In this document: positions 1-7,130 of the stretch, one piece after another | Position numbering within the stretch: position 1 is the first letter of the stretch | Layout of the letters: the number at the start of each line of letters is the position of its first letter | Assembly: GCA_041649895.1 (NCBI GenBank) | Contig: JBAZMG010000023.1 | Location: 1-14,846 of the forward strand | Origin: STD1-204 sp041649895 | GTDB lineage: Bacteria; Patescibacteriota; Minisyncoccia; Minisyncoccales; Minisyncoccaceae | Length of the DNA: 14,846 nt | Reading direction: 5' to 3' | Position numbers and translations under genes: made by a program | Notes under the pieces: generated by a model | Database searches by the model: none | The model's input: the letters and a program-made list of their open reading frames with translations, nothing else | Told to the model about the DNA's origin: nothing

Positions 1-589
1 CCCGGCTGGAAAAATTTTCTCTGTCGCGAAACGCCAGGGCGACAACGCAAGACAGGGCCAGGGCGAAAATGATGGAAAACGGTTCAACGGGCGTGAAAAG
101 CCCGATATGTATTTTCGTAAACGCGTCCACCAAAAACAAAAGTGCTAAAACCATGGAACCGGCAATAAAAGATTTAAAAACATTGATTGCCTGGTCTTTG
201 GTTTTCAAAAGATTGGCGCTGAAGAAAAAAATAAGGAAATAGACACCAAACATTAAAAATGTGTCCGCGCTATTAGCTCGACCCCAAAAGCTTTGAAAAA
301 CATTTTTGGACGCCGAGGCGGAGACGAAAGAAAAGATCAGAAAACCGACAAGAAATAATTGAATCAAGCTTTTTTCCAATACTATCTTTTTATTTTTAAT
401 GGCTCGAATAAGCCACAAAACGAACAAAACAAAAACAAACGCGACGGCCAAAGCCTTTTGATTTAAAAAACACGTAACATTCAGTTTGGGAACATAGAAA
501 AACGGCAAAAGAAAAAAGAACGCGTAGAACACATAACTTACTAATTTGTCCGGATTTTTGAAATCAAAAAGCTTTTTAAATTCAATCAT
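1..589 (-). CDS. Partial polytopic membrane protein, possibly O-antigen ligase family (N-terminal 196 residues)
   Basis: The reading frame opens with ATG at 587-589 and stays open to the left edge, so only the N-terminal 196 codons are present. After a short cytosolic start (MIEFKKLFDF) the protein is very hydrophobic, with about six membrane segments near residues 17-36, 47-62, 75-93, 109-126, 140-156 and 171-187. A short basic loop (IKNKK, about 65-69) separates the second and third. After the third segment comes QSFWGR (99-104) and then another membrane helix. That arrangement resembles the S-F-W-G-R loop of Wzy/WaaL-like O-antigen ligases, which join or polymerise surface glycans in the membrane. 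The family call is inference from topology and this one motif. The ATG 8 bp upstream is out of frame and hits a stop. A TATAAT box lies about 30 bp upstream. A different polytopic protein cannot be excluded. Confidence 0.7.
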   Translation of the reverse strand, partial: MIEFKKLFDFKNPDKLVSYVFYAFFFLLPFFYVPKLNVTCFLNQKALAVAFVFVLFVLWLIRAIKNKKIVLEKSLIQLFLVGFLIFSFVSASASKNVFQSFWGRANSADTFLMFGVYFLIFFFSANLLKTKDQAINVFKSFIAGSMVLALLFLVDAFTKIHIGLFTPVEPFSIIFALALSCVVALAFRDRENFSSR

Positions 590-617
590 AATTTACCATT
601 TAGTTAATCTTAGCCTA

Positions 618-623
618 ATTATA
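618..623 (-). promoter_or_regulatory. -10 box (TATAAT) for the left-edge membrane protein
   Basis: On the minus strand a perfect TATAAT sits 28 bp upstream of the ATG at 589. The region 16-18 bp further upstream is only T-rich, so the -35 element is poor. The same T-rich stretch (638-648) follows the stop codon of the preceding gene and may help end its transcript. Confidence 0.45.
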
Positions 624-652
624 CTATTTTTTACGAATAAAAAAAGAGGAGT

Positions 653-1258
653 CTATGCTTTTGCTTTCGCACTTTCTCCTATTACGTTTCGATAGCTTAT
701 GAACTTTAACGTGGTTTCCCCGTGCGTTATAATCACTGGACGAATCCACGCGTGCTGCGAATTAAATCTCCTATGGAATTTATTGATAGAGCATCCGGGA
801 TCCAGGGGGTTCTCGGGCGAGAGACAGCATTGTCCCAGCCTCATCTCGGATGAGAACAGAAAATCCACAGAGTCGTATTTACGGAACACCGTGCCGTCCA
901 CCCCTCTCCGATCAGGACGATTGCATTTTGGAAGCTCAAACATCCATCTATTGGGATCAGTGTCAATTTTAACCGCTTTGGTCTTGGTTCCGATCTTCAT
1001 GCCGGCGCATTTTTCCTTGCAGATGGCGATAGCATCCTCGGCCCTGGGGGCATCTACGAAAAATACCGCTTTTTTCGGAAAGATCGGGCGTTTCATCAGC
1101 ACATCGATATCTCTGAGATTGGCATCGCTGTTGTACTTTACCAAAACTCCCTCGCCTTTATGGTCAATAAAGGTTCTATTAGCGAGTATTTTCGCGTCCG
1201 TAGCGTGAATTACTCTGACCAGCAAAGGAATCTCGTACAGTTTTACTGATTTCGTCAA
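653..1258 (-). CDS. Hypothetical Cys-containing protein, paralogue of the gene at 1356-1922
   Basis: This 201-residue protein has no signal peptide or membrane segment and no family I recognise. Its start is TTG at 1256-1258. An upstream in-frame stop lies 15 bp away and a GGAG is 10 nt upstream. It shares four ordered blocks with the 188-residue product of 1356-1922. These are an IC-x2-KCA block, R-W-x-F-x4-C followed by D-G-T-V-F, an FS-x3-LG-x-C-x3-P-x2-P-x4-C-x-I-x2-F block, and a C-terminal F-x-SYRN-V. The extra N-terminal region (about 75 residues, basic and hydrophobic) is absent from the paralogue. The conserved Cys residues suggest metal binding or disulfides, but this is inference. 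A separate promoter and the upstream gene's terminator suggest it is transcribed alone. Confidence 0.7.
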   Translation of the reverse strand: MTKSVKLYEIPLLVRVIHATDAKILANRTFIDHKGEGVLVKYNSDANLRDIDVLMKRPIFPKKAVFFVDAPRAEDAIAICKEKCAGMKIGTKTKAVKIDTDPNRWMFELPKCNRPDRRGVDGTVFRKYDSVDFLFSSEMRLGQCCLSPENPLDPGCSINKFHRRFNSQHAWIRPVIITHGETTLKFISYRNVIGESAKAKA

Positions 1259-1275
1259 CTTGAATACGCTCCGTC

Positions 1276-1299
1276 AGCACCGCTTATTGTAAAGGTGCT
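1276..1299 (-). promoter_or_regulatory. Stem-loop in the 5' leader of the gene at 653-1258
   Basis: AGCACC (1276-1281) pairs with GGTGCT (1294-1299) around a 12-nt loop. It lies just downstream of the predicted transcription start and upstream of the GGAG and TTG start. It could shape the leader or stabilise the mRNA. No known riboswitch class is recognisable, and a 6-bp stem can arise by chance. Confidence 0.3.
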
Positions 1300-1310
1300 A
1301 TGACTTTCTT

Positions 1311-1339
1311 ATAATAAGTTAAAGGGATGTAAAAGTCAA
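1311..1339 (-). promoter_or_regulatory. Sigma-70-type promoter for the gene at 653-1258
   Basis: On the minus strand TTGACT (1334-1339) is separated by 17 bp from TATTAT (1311-1316). Both boxes are one base from consensus. The start codon lies about 50 bp downstream. The -35 box directly follows the T-run of the preceding gene's terminator. Confidence 0.7.
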
Positions 1340-1340
1340 C

Positions 1341-1368
1341 AAAAAAGAGGCTTGATTATTGGGCCTCT
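1341..1368 (-). terminator. Intrinsic terminator overlapping the 3' end of the gene at 1356-1922
   Basis: Read on the minus strand, AGAGGC (1363-1368) pairs with GCCTCT (1346-1351) and is followed by an uninterrupted T run (1341-1346). The stop codon TAA (1356-1358) sits in the loop, so the stem begins inside the last codons of the gene. Confidence 0.75.
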
Positions 1369-1922
1369 ATTGATACGATATTGCGATAGCTTAAAAATGG
1401 ATAAAAAATGCCATTGTGTTCGATCTTTTTGTGGTAATGTTTGACCGCTCTCGGATTTGTTTCAATCAAGCGATTGAACTCGCTGATCGGGCAATCTCTT
1501 CCCCATTGCGGCGCTCCCGGCATCACGGCGCATACGCCGAGTAATCCGGTATCACTAAAAATGCTTTTGGGTTCTTTTCCGCAAATGAAGGTTTTGTGCT
1601 CATTCTTCCGCAAACGAGAACAAGGGGGCGTCTCCACTATCGCCAACGAATCGTCGATCCGCATCCCCGGAAGGCAATAGACAGAACCCTCGAATTTCTG
1701 AATCGCTCCCTGAGGAGAGCAGGCGTTAGTGACAAACTTAAAACGTTTGTCTGTTCGGCTATCAGCCTGAAGGCTTCCCCAAGTTGGATTGTGGTTTACT
1801 TCCACGGAATGAGGTATCCCCCGGATATTCAGACAGCTTGGCCTGCCAATGGCGCCGAAATTAGCGCATTTATCACTGAAGCAAATGGTACTCTTAACCA
1901 CGGGTAAAACGTAAACAGACAT
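1356..1922 (-). CDS. Hypothetical Cys-rich protein, paralogue of the gene at 653-1258
   Basis: This 188-residue protein starts at ATG 1920-1922, with AAAGGTGA (1929-1936) six bases upstream as a clear Shine-Dalgarno. It contains about eleven Cys residues, including IC-x3-KCA near residue 13, F-x-F-x4-C near 65-70 followed by E-G-S-V-Y, and FS-x3-LG-x-C-x3-P-x2-P-x5-C-x-I-x2-F near 120-150. It ends with FLSYRN-I. These blocks align in order with the neighbour at 653-1258. This copy has a shorter N-terminus and an insertion of roughly 30 residues carrying three extra Cys between the second and third blocks. No signal peptide is visible, so the Cys residues may bind metal rather than form disulfides. 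Function is unknown. Its own promoter and terminator make it a single-gene unit. Confidence 0.75.
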   Translation of the reverse strand: MSVYVLPVVKSTICFSDKCANFGAIGRPSCLNIRGIPHSVEVNHNPTWGSLQADSRTDKRFKFVTNACSPQGAIQKFEGSVYCLPGMRIDDSLAIVETPPCSRLRKNEHKTFICGKEPKSIFSDTGLLGVCAVMPGAPQWGRDCPISEFNRLIETNPRAVKHYHKKIEHNGIFYPFLSYRNIVSIEAQ

Positions 1923-1977
1923 CTTTAATCACCTTTGGGCAATCCATTTCTTTTAAAAGGGCTATGGACGCGCCTCT

Positions 1978-2006
1978 ATTTTATTTTAATCCAAACCAAA
2001 AGTCAA
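1978..2006 (-). promoter_or_regulatory. Sigma-70-type promoter for the gene at 1356-1922
   Basis: On the minus strand TTGACT (2001-2006) is followed after 17 bp by TAAAAT (1978-1983). An overlapping second TAAAAT lies at 1983-1988 but is too close to the -35 box. The -35 region matches that of the paralogous gene at 653-1258, including the bases that follow it (TTGACTTTT). Confidence 0.65.
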
Positions 2007-2062
2007 ATCACAGAAACAATCGTAAAAAATATGAAAACTGCAAAGATTTTGTCTAACCAAAA

Positions 2063-2224
2063 GAATGTTTACTATAAGTTTACTGAATTTTGCTATTAGG
2101 AATACTGGCTTTTGATATTAGGTATACTGGATTTTGCTAAATCCAGTACCTTGTCGCCGTTGCTCCTCGGCCCCGTCGCCAAGCTCCTCGGCCCCGTCAT
2201 CAATGCTCCTCGGCCCAAACATTC
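2063..2224. repeat. 21-24 bp tandem array bracketed by REP palindrome arms
   Basis: The left end is GAATGTTT (2063-2070) and the right end is its exact complement AAACATTC (2217-2224), the outer arms of the REP palindromes found elsewhere in the window. Between them lie seven consecutive units of 21-24 bp. Three AT-rich units (2073-2093, 2094-2115, 2116-2137) share T-A-T-x-A-G-x3-TACTG. A transitional unit follows at 2138-2161. Then come three GC-rich units (2162-2182, 2183-2204, 2205-2225), each beginning GCTCCTCGGCCC. The last GC-rich unit merges into the REP right arm: GGCCCAAACATTCCTAA is identical to 2909-2925. A perfect 10-bp hairpin (2125-2134 with 2139-2148) sits at the junction. No ORF covers the array. 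It fills most of the 358-bp gap between genes. Confidence 0.7.
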
Positions 2225-2247
2225 CTAAGTTTGCGTTTTGCGTAAAT

Positions 2248-2270
2248 AAAAAAGGCTGAAAGTTAAAGCC
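2248..2270 (-). terminator. Possible weak intrinsic terminator after the gene at 2281-2790
   Basis: On the minus strand GGCT (2267-2270 as AGCC on +) pairs with AGCC (2254-2257 as GGCT on +) and is followed by six T. The stem is only four pairs with a nine-base loop, so the call rests mainly on the T run and its position about 10 bp after the stop codon. Confidence 0.35.
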
Positions 2271-2280
2271 CTACGGACTT

Positions 2281-2790
2281 CTATCCATCCAGCCTCATAA
2301 TCCCCAAACGATGCGCTTTCCATATAAGTTCGGGCATTTCCGGATCTTCCAGTTGTTCTCTGATGAAATTTTTCATTTTAACGCCCTTTTCGTTTTTTTC
2401 TGATTTTATATCCTGGGCATTCTCAATCACATACAAAACATCGGGGAGAAAAAAACCATTACCGATAATCGTGCATCCGCTTGCATTGTAGTCGTTCATC
2501 TTTGTGGAAATTTTCAGAACGGAGAACCATAGAGAGTTTGTCGGATTGCAGTGTATATCGAAACCGCTTGATCCGTATCGACAAATAATCGCGACAAATG
2601 TGAATCCTCCAAATCCTCGTAAGCTGTATAATTGCCTATCCTTTCCGTCCAGATATCTAGCATTTTCTTCTATTATCACGAACTCTTTAAAAAAAGCAAG
2701 AATCTTTTCTAATTTTACTTCTTCAATGGCAATACATTTCTGAAGGCGCCCCCTTCTTTCTTCCAAACTCCAAATCACTTCTTCTTCCAT
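2281..2790 (-). CDS. Hypothetical protein, 169 residues
   Basis: The protein is soluble, with no signal peptide and no family I recognise. It begins with an acidic/basic helical region (MEEEVIWSLEERRGRLQKC). A hydrophobic, probably beta-rich centre follows, including GFGGFTFVAIICRYG and an N-P-T-N-S-L-W-F segment. It ends in a charged helical tail rich in Lys and Glu. The frame stays open upstream to a TTG at 2824-2826, but that codon overlaps the predicted -10 box (2825-2830), so translation from it is unlikely. I therefore place the start at ATG 2788-2790, with AAGG 11 nt upstream. A GTG two codons earlier is an alternative. It appears to be a single-gene unit, with a REP hairpin between it and the 3' end of the large gene at 2967-7130. 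Confidence 0.65.
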   Translation of the reverse strand: MEEEVIWSLEERRGRLQKCIAIEEVKLEKILAFFKEFVIIEENARYLDGKDRQLYSLRGFGGFTFVAIICRYGSSGFDIHCNPTNSLWFSVLKISTKMNDYNASGCTIIGNGFFLPDVLYVIENAQDIKSEKNEKGVKMKNFIREQLEDPEMPELIWKAHRLGIMRLDG

Positions 2791-2824
2791 AACCACCACA
2801 ACCTTATTGTAAGGTCCTGTCCCC

Positions 2825-2852
2825 AATATACAATATTGCCCTAAAAAATCAA
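2825..2852 (-). promoter_or_regulatory. Promoter for the gene at 2281-2790
   Basis: On the minus strand TTGATT (2847-2852) and TATATT (2825-2830) are 16 bp apart. The expected transcription start near 2818 leaves a leader of about 28 nt to the ATG at 2790 and excludes the TTG at 2826 as the start codon. Confidence 0.55.
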
Positions 2853-2890
2853 CACCCCGATTTTTACCCCAGACAACGAATCAAAACAAA

Positions 2891-2921
2891 GAATGTTTGG
2901 GCCTCCGAGGCCCAAACATTC
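2891..2921. repeat. REP-like palindrome (GGGCCT class)
   Basis: A perfect 14-bp stem (2891-2904 with 2908-2921) with a 3-nt loop, CCG, carries the GAATGTTT/AAACATTC outer arms. It lies 45 bp after the stop codon of the gene at 2967-7130. On the minus strand it is followed by TTTGTTTTG, so it may also serve as that gene's intrinsic terminator. Confidence 0.85.
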
Positions 2922-2966
2922 CTAAAATTACTGTTTTACGGATTATTTACAGCTAATAGTCGTTAA

Positions 2967-5900
2967 CTAATAAGAGACTTTTGCGATTTTAAATCCCGTG
3001 TGCAAATACATTGCGTTTCTCCCTAGTACTACCGGATAAAGATTTTCACTCCATATCCCGTAAACTGAAAATATTTGTCCGCTTTCCCACTGCTCGTCCG
3101 TAATCAATTCCGGATCAAATCCGTAAACAGCGGAGCCACGCGAAAGATATATATTATTTTGCGCGTCAATGGAAATCAATGAAATATCGTCCGGAGTAAT
3201 TCCTTGCCCGGAATTGCGTTTAATCCAGGTTTGTGAACCATCGCCAAGCTTAAGCGCGACGAGATTGTTCCAAGCCCAACCATAGTCTCCGCTTCCCTTG
3301 TCTATATAATAAATTTCATCATCGCCCGCACCCGCTAAGTTCCCGTAATTAATATTTGTTTGCCACAATGGCTCGCCATTTAGATCGCTGACATTAAATG
3401 CGTAAAGCATATTGCGACATCTATTATCCCCGTTCAAACAATTTCCTGAAATTACATTAACGAAAATAACATCGTTTTCTGCGATAATCTCTCCTATCTT
3501 TGCGGCCTCCTCCTCTCCGCCCTTTTTCTCGTAATCATTGGCGAAAACGACACCAAACGATCTTTCACTTATCTTTTGCCCAGCGGAATCAAAAACGAAA
3601 AGAATATTATTTATGGAAACATACAAATTATCGTCGTTATCGAAAATTATTTCCGAGTGAGAACTTATTGGATCGGCTCCCGGCGAATCGGAAAAATCAT
3701 AAATAGTTTCTTTGGTTATCGTTCCATCTTTATTGTCTTTTATTTTAATTAAGGTTGCTGATCCGCTTTGCGAAGAGATTATGTAAACATCGCCGCTGGA
3801 GCTTATGCCCGGATTTTGGACAATAATAGGACTCAAATCTTCTTTCCACTTTAATTGACCGTTCGGTTTTACGGCAACAACAGAACCACTGTTTGTATTA
3901 TAAAGAGTGCCATCAGCTGATAAAATTAAAGGGGCGTAACTTGCTTGCGATTCAAAAAACCATTTTTGCTGTCCTTCTTTATCAAAAGAATAAATCCCCT
4001 GCTTGTTATCGATTTTGGCTTCAAAGATTATCGCTCCATTTTCGTCTATTATCGGCGGCAAATAAAATTCATTGTAGCCAAATTGCTCAGTTGGTCCGGA
4101 CACGAATATCTCCGCGTTAATCATTTCTTCTGAAAGCGGACCATCAAAATCACTCTTTCCGGTATGCCCCGCGTCTCCCCAAACCAACGATCTTTCATGA
4201 ATAGCCCCGGAAATAGAAAAGTCAACAATATTGGAAATTAAGGAATAATTATTTTCACCATCTTTTCCCCTTGCCGCAAAATGATACACGGAATCATAAT
4301 AAAGATCTTTTATCTCGACTTTTATTTTTCCATCCTCCTCCACCAATTCTATTGGCTCATACTCAGTTATGTTTTTCAAATTATTAGCATCAAGCGTCTC
4401 ATTCAGAGAAAAATAAACCTCGTAATCAGCGGCTTGATCCAAGGGGCTCCAAGACAAAAGAGCAGCATTCTTCTGTCCGTCGACAGTGATTGCCTCCAGA
4501 TCTTGAACACCTTCTGTTGTTATCGCGGCCACTACGGGCTCTTCCTCTTCTTCGTCTTCTTCATCTTCATTGTCCTCATCCTCGGTGTTCCCCGACTCCT
4601 CTCCTTCTCCGATTCCCTCGGACTGATTTTGTTCTTCATTGCCCGCGAGCGTACTACTGTTTTCTCTTTTCGGTGTCGCCCACAACCCAGTAACGGAATC
4701 CACTGAAGGATCGGCATAAGTTTGCCAACCGCTCAAATCGATTTTTCTCTCCATTGATTTTTTATTCGTGCTCTCTCCCGCCAGCCAACCGCTTCCGGAA
4801 GTAATAACTTCATCAACCAATTGACAATTCGCATTAAACAATCTCAACGATTCATCGGAATCACTCAAGGCTCCCGAATAAATTTTATTTGCCGATAGGT
4901 TAGGAACAGAGCTATCATCGGTTCTTTCCAAAAGATAGAATCCATTCGCGACAATCGTATCGCTATTTTTAAAAGCTATCTTTATTTGATTATCTTTGTC
5001 CAGTAGTTGCCAACCGTTTAAATTAACGGTTTCACTGGAAATATTTTTTAATTCTATCCATTCATCGGCATAATTGGTCGCTGTGCCCATCCACCCGACT
5101 TCGTTAATGATTATTGGCGATAACAACTGATTTGATAAATTACTTTGCGAACAATACGTTATTGATCCGTTATCTTCTTCATCATCTTCCTCGTTCCCGT
5201 TATTAGTGCCATTATTTGAACCATTATTGACTGTGCCCGTCGAACTACCACCTCCGGTTTCTTTTTTGGTCGTCGACTTTTTATACCACCAACTATCATC
5301 GTTTGGTTTCTTGGGCGTGCCCATAATCGCCGCTTCTTCTCCCCCATAGGTATGCCATCCGGAATCTATTAGGTTTCTTCCCAATGTCCTCTTTGTCGTA
5401 TTATCTCCACCCGGCCAACCGGAATCAGCGATTATAACATCCTCCAATTCGCAATCGGAATTGAATAAATAGAGCGATTCGCCCGTATTATTTAAGGTGC
5501 CCTCGTATATAATGTCCGCTTTTATGTTCGGGACAGCGGCATCGGTTGTTTTTTCCAACAACAAAAAACCACCCGTAAGCACAGTGTGGTCAGCATTAAA
5601 AACTATATTTAATTTTTTATCCGCGCTTACAAGGCTCCAATTATCAAGGCTTACATCTTGCGGAGAAATACTACGAAGCTCGATCCATTCGTGCGCGCTA
5701 TTTTTTTTACTACCCATCCAGGCAATTTCATTGATCAACACTCTATTTTGTTTGGAAAATGTTGAAACAGGAAGCTGACAAATTGGTTTTTCCTGTGTTT
5801 CTTCTTCACTTTCGTCCACGATTATTTCTTCCGTGCCATTTCTTTTCTTTAATTCTTCTAGAGCCTTTAATAAACCATCTATTTTTTCTTTTTCGGAAAA

Positions 5901-7130
5901 ACCGTTACTTAAGTCATTATCCGGCTCAACAGTTTCTTCTTCGGGTTCTATTTTCTTTTCTTCTTTTTCCGATTTTTCTTTTGTTTTCTTTTCCTCAATC
6001 GTTTGATCAATTATATTATTGTTTGTTTGGCCGATAGCTGACAAATCAATTATCGTTTGCGTCTTTTGTTCCGGCTGATTTACATTTTCCGAAACGGTTT
6101 CCGATTTCGGCTTTTGAGTATTGATCTCAAAGATTGATGTGGTCGCGCTTAAATAATTATTGTTAGCGATCTTTTGTATTTCCGAATCGATCATCTCTTG
6201 ATTACCATTCTCGTATGGGATGTATTCGACCACCTCGGCCGCCGGAGGAAAGAACGTGCTTATAACATTGCTGATATCTTTTATTCTTTGAACTATCGGT
6301 TCAATAATATATTTTTCTTCCCAGGATTTCGGACGCAACCCGAAATCGGGAACAGTTTGCGGAAAGAATACTTTTATCGTGGGATCACCGATCCATTTGT
6401 AGTCAAAGGGAAAATTGGTTTTCGCTATTTTTCCTCTTATCTCCGCTATAAACGGAGGGAGCTTTTGCCCCTCGGGCAGATCATTTAAAAAACCCACAGC
6501 CATTCCAATAGACCCGTGACTAACGGGTGGATCGATTTCTTTTGGCGAATAGATCCTAACGATCAAATCACCACTATCTTTATTGATGGGCTTATAAACG
6601 AGAATGTATTGAAATGGCGAATCGACTTCAGCTTTTCCGGTTCTATATTTTACCTTCATCGCTCCGAACGACGCTTTCATCTGATTTTGGAAAAGATAAT
6701 CGTTCGCTGTTTCAATCGCTTTTTTAACTGTTTCTTTTTCGATACGACTGACTATGGAGCTGATCGGGTTTTCCGATTTTAAAATTTTAGCGACATTATA
6801 AAGCTCGGTAGAGATCGCGACCGTAACGTCCGCCGGCAAATCGCCGAAAATATAATTCCAAAGATCAAAACGAATCGCTTCTCTAACAATAGACAGGGCC
6901 GTTGTCTCTTTTGCATCAAAAGAACCGGTGACTCTTAATTTTTCCCAATCGTCACTAATGTGTTGAATAAAAATATGTAATATATTTTTGGTTTCGATTT
7001 CAGAAAAAGTTTGATATTCCTTACTTTGAAAAATACTAAAATCTATGGCAAGGATAATCTTTGGCATAGCCAAAAAGATTATTAGCAAGGATACTAATAT
7101 TGCCCTTAAAGTAAAATTGCGAAGGTTCAT
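2967..7130 (-). CDS. Large secreted multidomain protein: two lamin-tail domains, FN3, PQQ-type propeller
   Basis: This 1387-residue protein starts with a signal peptide (hydrophobic core about residues 10-28, followed by AIDFS). Residues about 35-305 form an unrecognised domain, and about 350-455 is a highly charged Lys/Glu linker. Two lamin-tail domains follow at about 460-607 and 671-820. Each opens with INE-[IV]-x-WMG and EWIEL and contains a LLLE-type segment, DAAVPN or DSSVPN, and a TPK close. The domains are joined by a Gly/Ser/Asn/Asp linker (about 620-660). An acidic stretch (about 825-865) leads to an FN3-like domain (about 870-972). The C-terminal 400 residues have repeated blades of the type GxxxW-x-F, I-x-S-x-G-D-V-Y and D-D-N-L-Y-V-S, as in PQQ-like beta-propellers. 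The ATG overlaps the stop of the upstream gene (ATGA, 7127-7130), implying coupled translation. A cell-surface or extracellular binding role is inferred; no catalytic site is apparent. Confidence 0.9.
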   Translation of the reverse strand: MNLRNFTLRAILVSLLIIFLAMPKIILAIDFSIFQSKEYQTFSEIETKNILHIFIQHISDDWEKLRVTGSFDAKETTALSIVREAIRFDLWNYIFGDLPADVTVAISTELYNVAKILKSENPISSIVSRIEKETVKKAIETANDYLFQNQMKASFGAMKVKYRTGKAEVDSPFQYILVYKPINKDSGDLIVRIYSPKEIDPPVSHGSIGMAVGFLNDLPEGQKLPPFIAEIRGKIAKTNFPFDYKWIGDPTIKVFFPQTVPDFGLRPKSWEEKYIIEPIVQRIKDISNVISTFFPPAAEVVEYIPYENGNQEMIDSEIQKIANNNYLSATTSIFEINTQKPKSETVSENVNQPEQKTQTIIDLSAIGQTNNNIIDQTIEEKKTKEKSEKEEKKIEPEEETVEPDNDLSNGFSEKEKIDGLLKALEELKKRNGTEEIIVDESEEETQEKPICQLPVSTFSKQNRVLINEIAWMGSKKNSAHEWIELRSISPQDVSLDNWSLVSADKKLNIVFNADHTVLTGGFLLLEKTTDAAVPNIKADIIYEGTLNNTGESLYLFNSDCELEDVIIADSGWPGGDNTTKRTLGRNLIDSGWHTYGGEEAAIMGTPKKPNDDSWWYKKSTTKKETGGGSSTGTVNNGSNNGTNNGNEEDDEEDNGSITYCSQSNLSNQLLSPIIINEVGWMGTATNYADEWIELKNISSETVNLNGWQLLDKDNQIKIAFKNSDTIVANGFYLLERTDDSSVPNLSANKIYSGALSDSDESLRLFNANCQLVDEVITSGSGWLAGESTNKKSMERKIDLSGWQTYADPSVDSVTGLWATPKRENSSTLAGNEEQNQSEGIGEGEESGNTEDEDNEDEEDEEEEEPVVAAITTEGVQDLEAITVDGQKNAALLSWSPLDQAADYEVYFSLNETLDANNLKNITEYEPIELVEEDGKIKVEIKDLYYDSVYHFAARGKDGENNYSLISNIVDFSISGAIHERSLVWGDAGHTGKSDFDGPLSEEMINAEIFVSGPTEQFGYNEFYLPPIIDENGAIIFEAKIDNKQGIYSFDKEGQQKWFFESQASYAPLILSADGTLYNTNSGSVVAVKPNGQLKWKEDLSPIIVQNPGISSSGDVYIISSQSGSATLIKIKDNKDGTITKETIYDFSDSPGADPISSHSEIIFDNDDNLYVSINNILFVFDSAGQKISERSFGVVFANDYEKKGGEEEAAKIGEIIAENDVIFVNVISGNCLNGDNRCRNMLYAFNVSDLNGEPLWQTNINYGNLAGAGDDEIYYIDKGSGDYGWAWNNLVALKLGDGSQTWIKRNSGQGITPDDISLISIDAQNNIYLSRGSAVYGFDPELITDEQWESGQIFSVYGIWSENLYPVVLGRNAMYLHTGFKIAKVSY

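Noticed and set aside
699..1208. Plus-strand frame of 169 codons
   Set aside because: It lies entirely opposite the minus-strand gene at 653-1258, which has a promoter, a paralogue and conserved blocks. The plus frame shows no family features or ribosome-binding site.
2063..2224. CRISPR array with very short repeats
   Set aside because: The 21-24 bp units are contiguous, there are no unique spacers, and no cas genes are in the window.
4281..4706. Plus-strand frame of 141 codons opposite the large lamin-tail gene
   Set aside because: Its hydrophobic composition is the mirror of the acidic linker and FN3 codons on the minus strand. The minus-strand protein has clear domains throughout.
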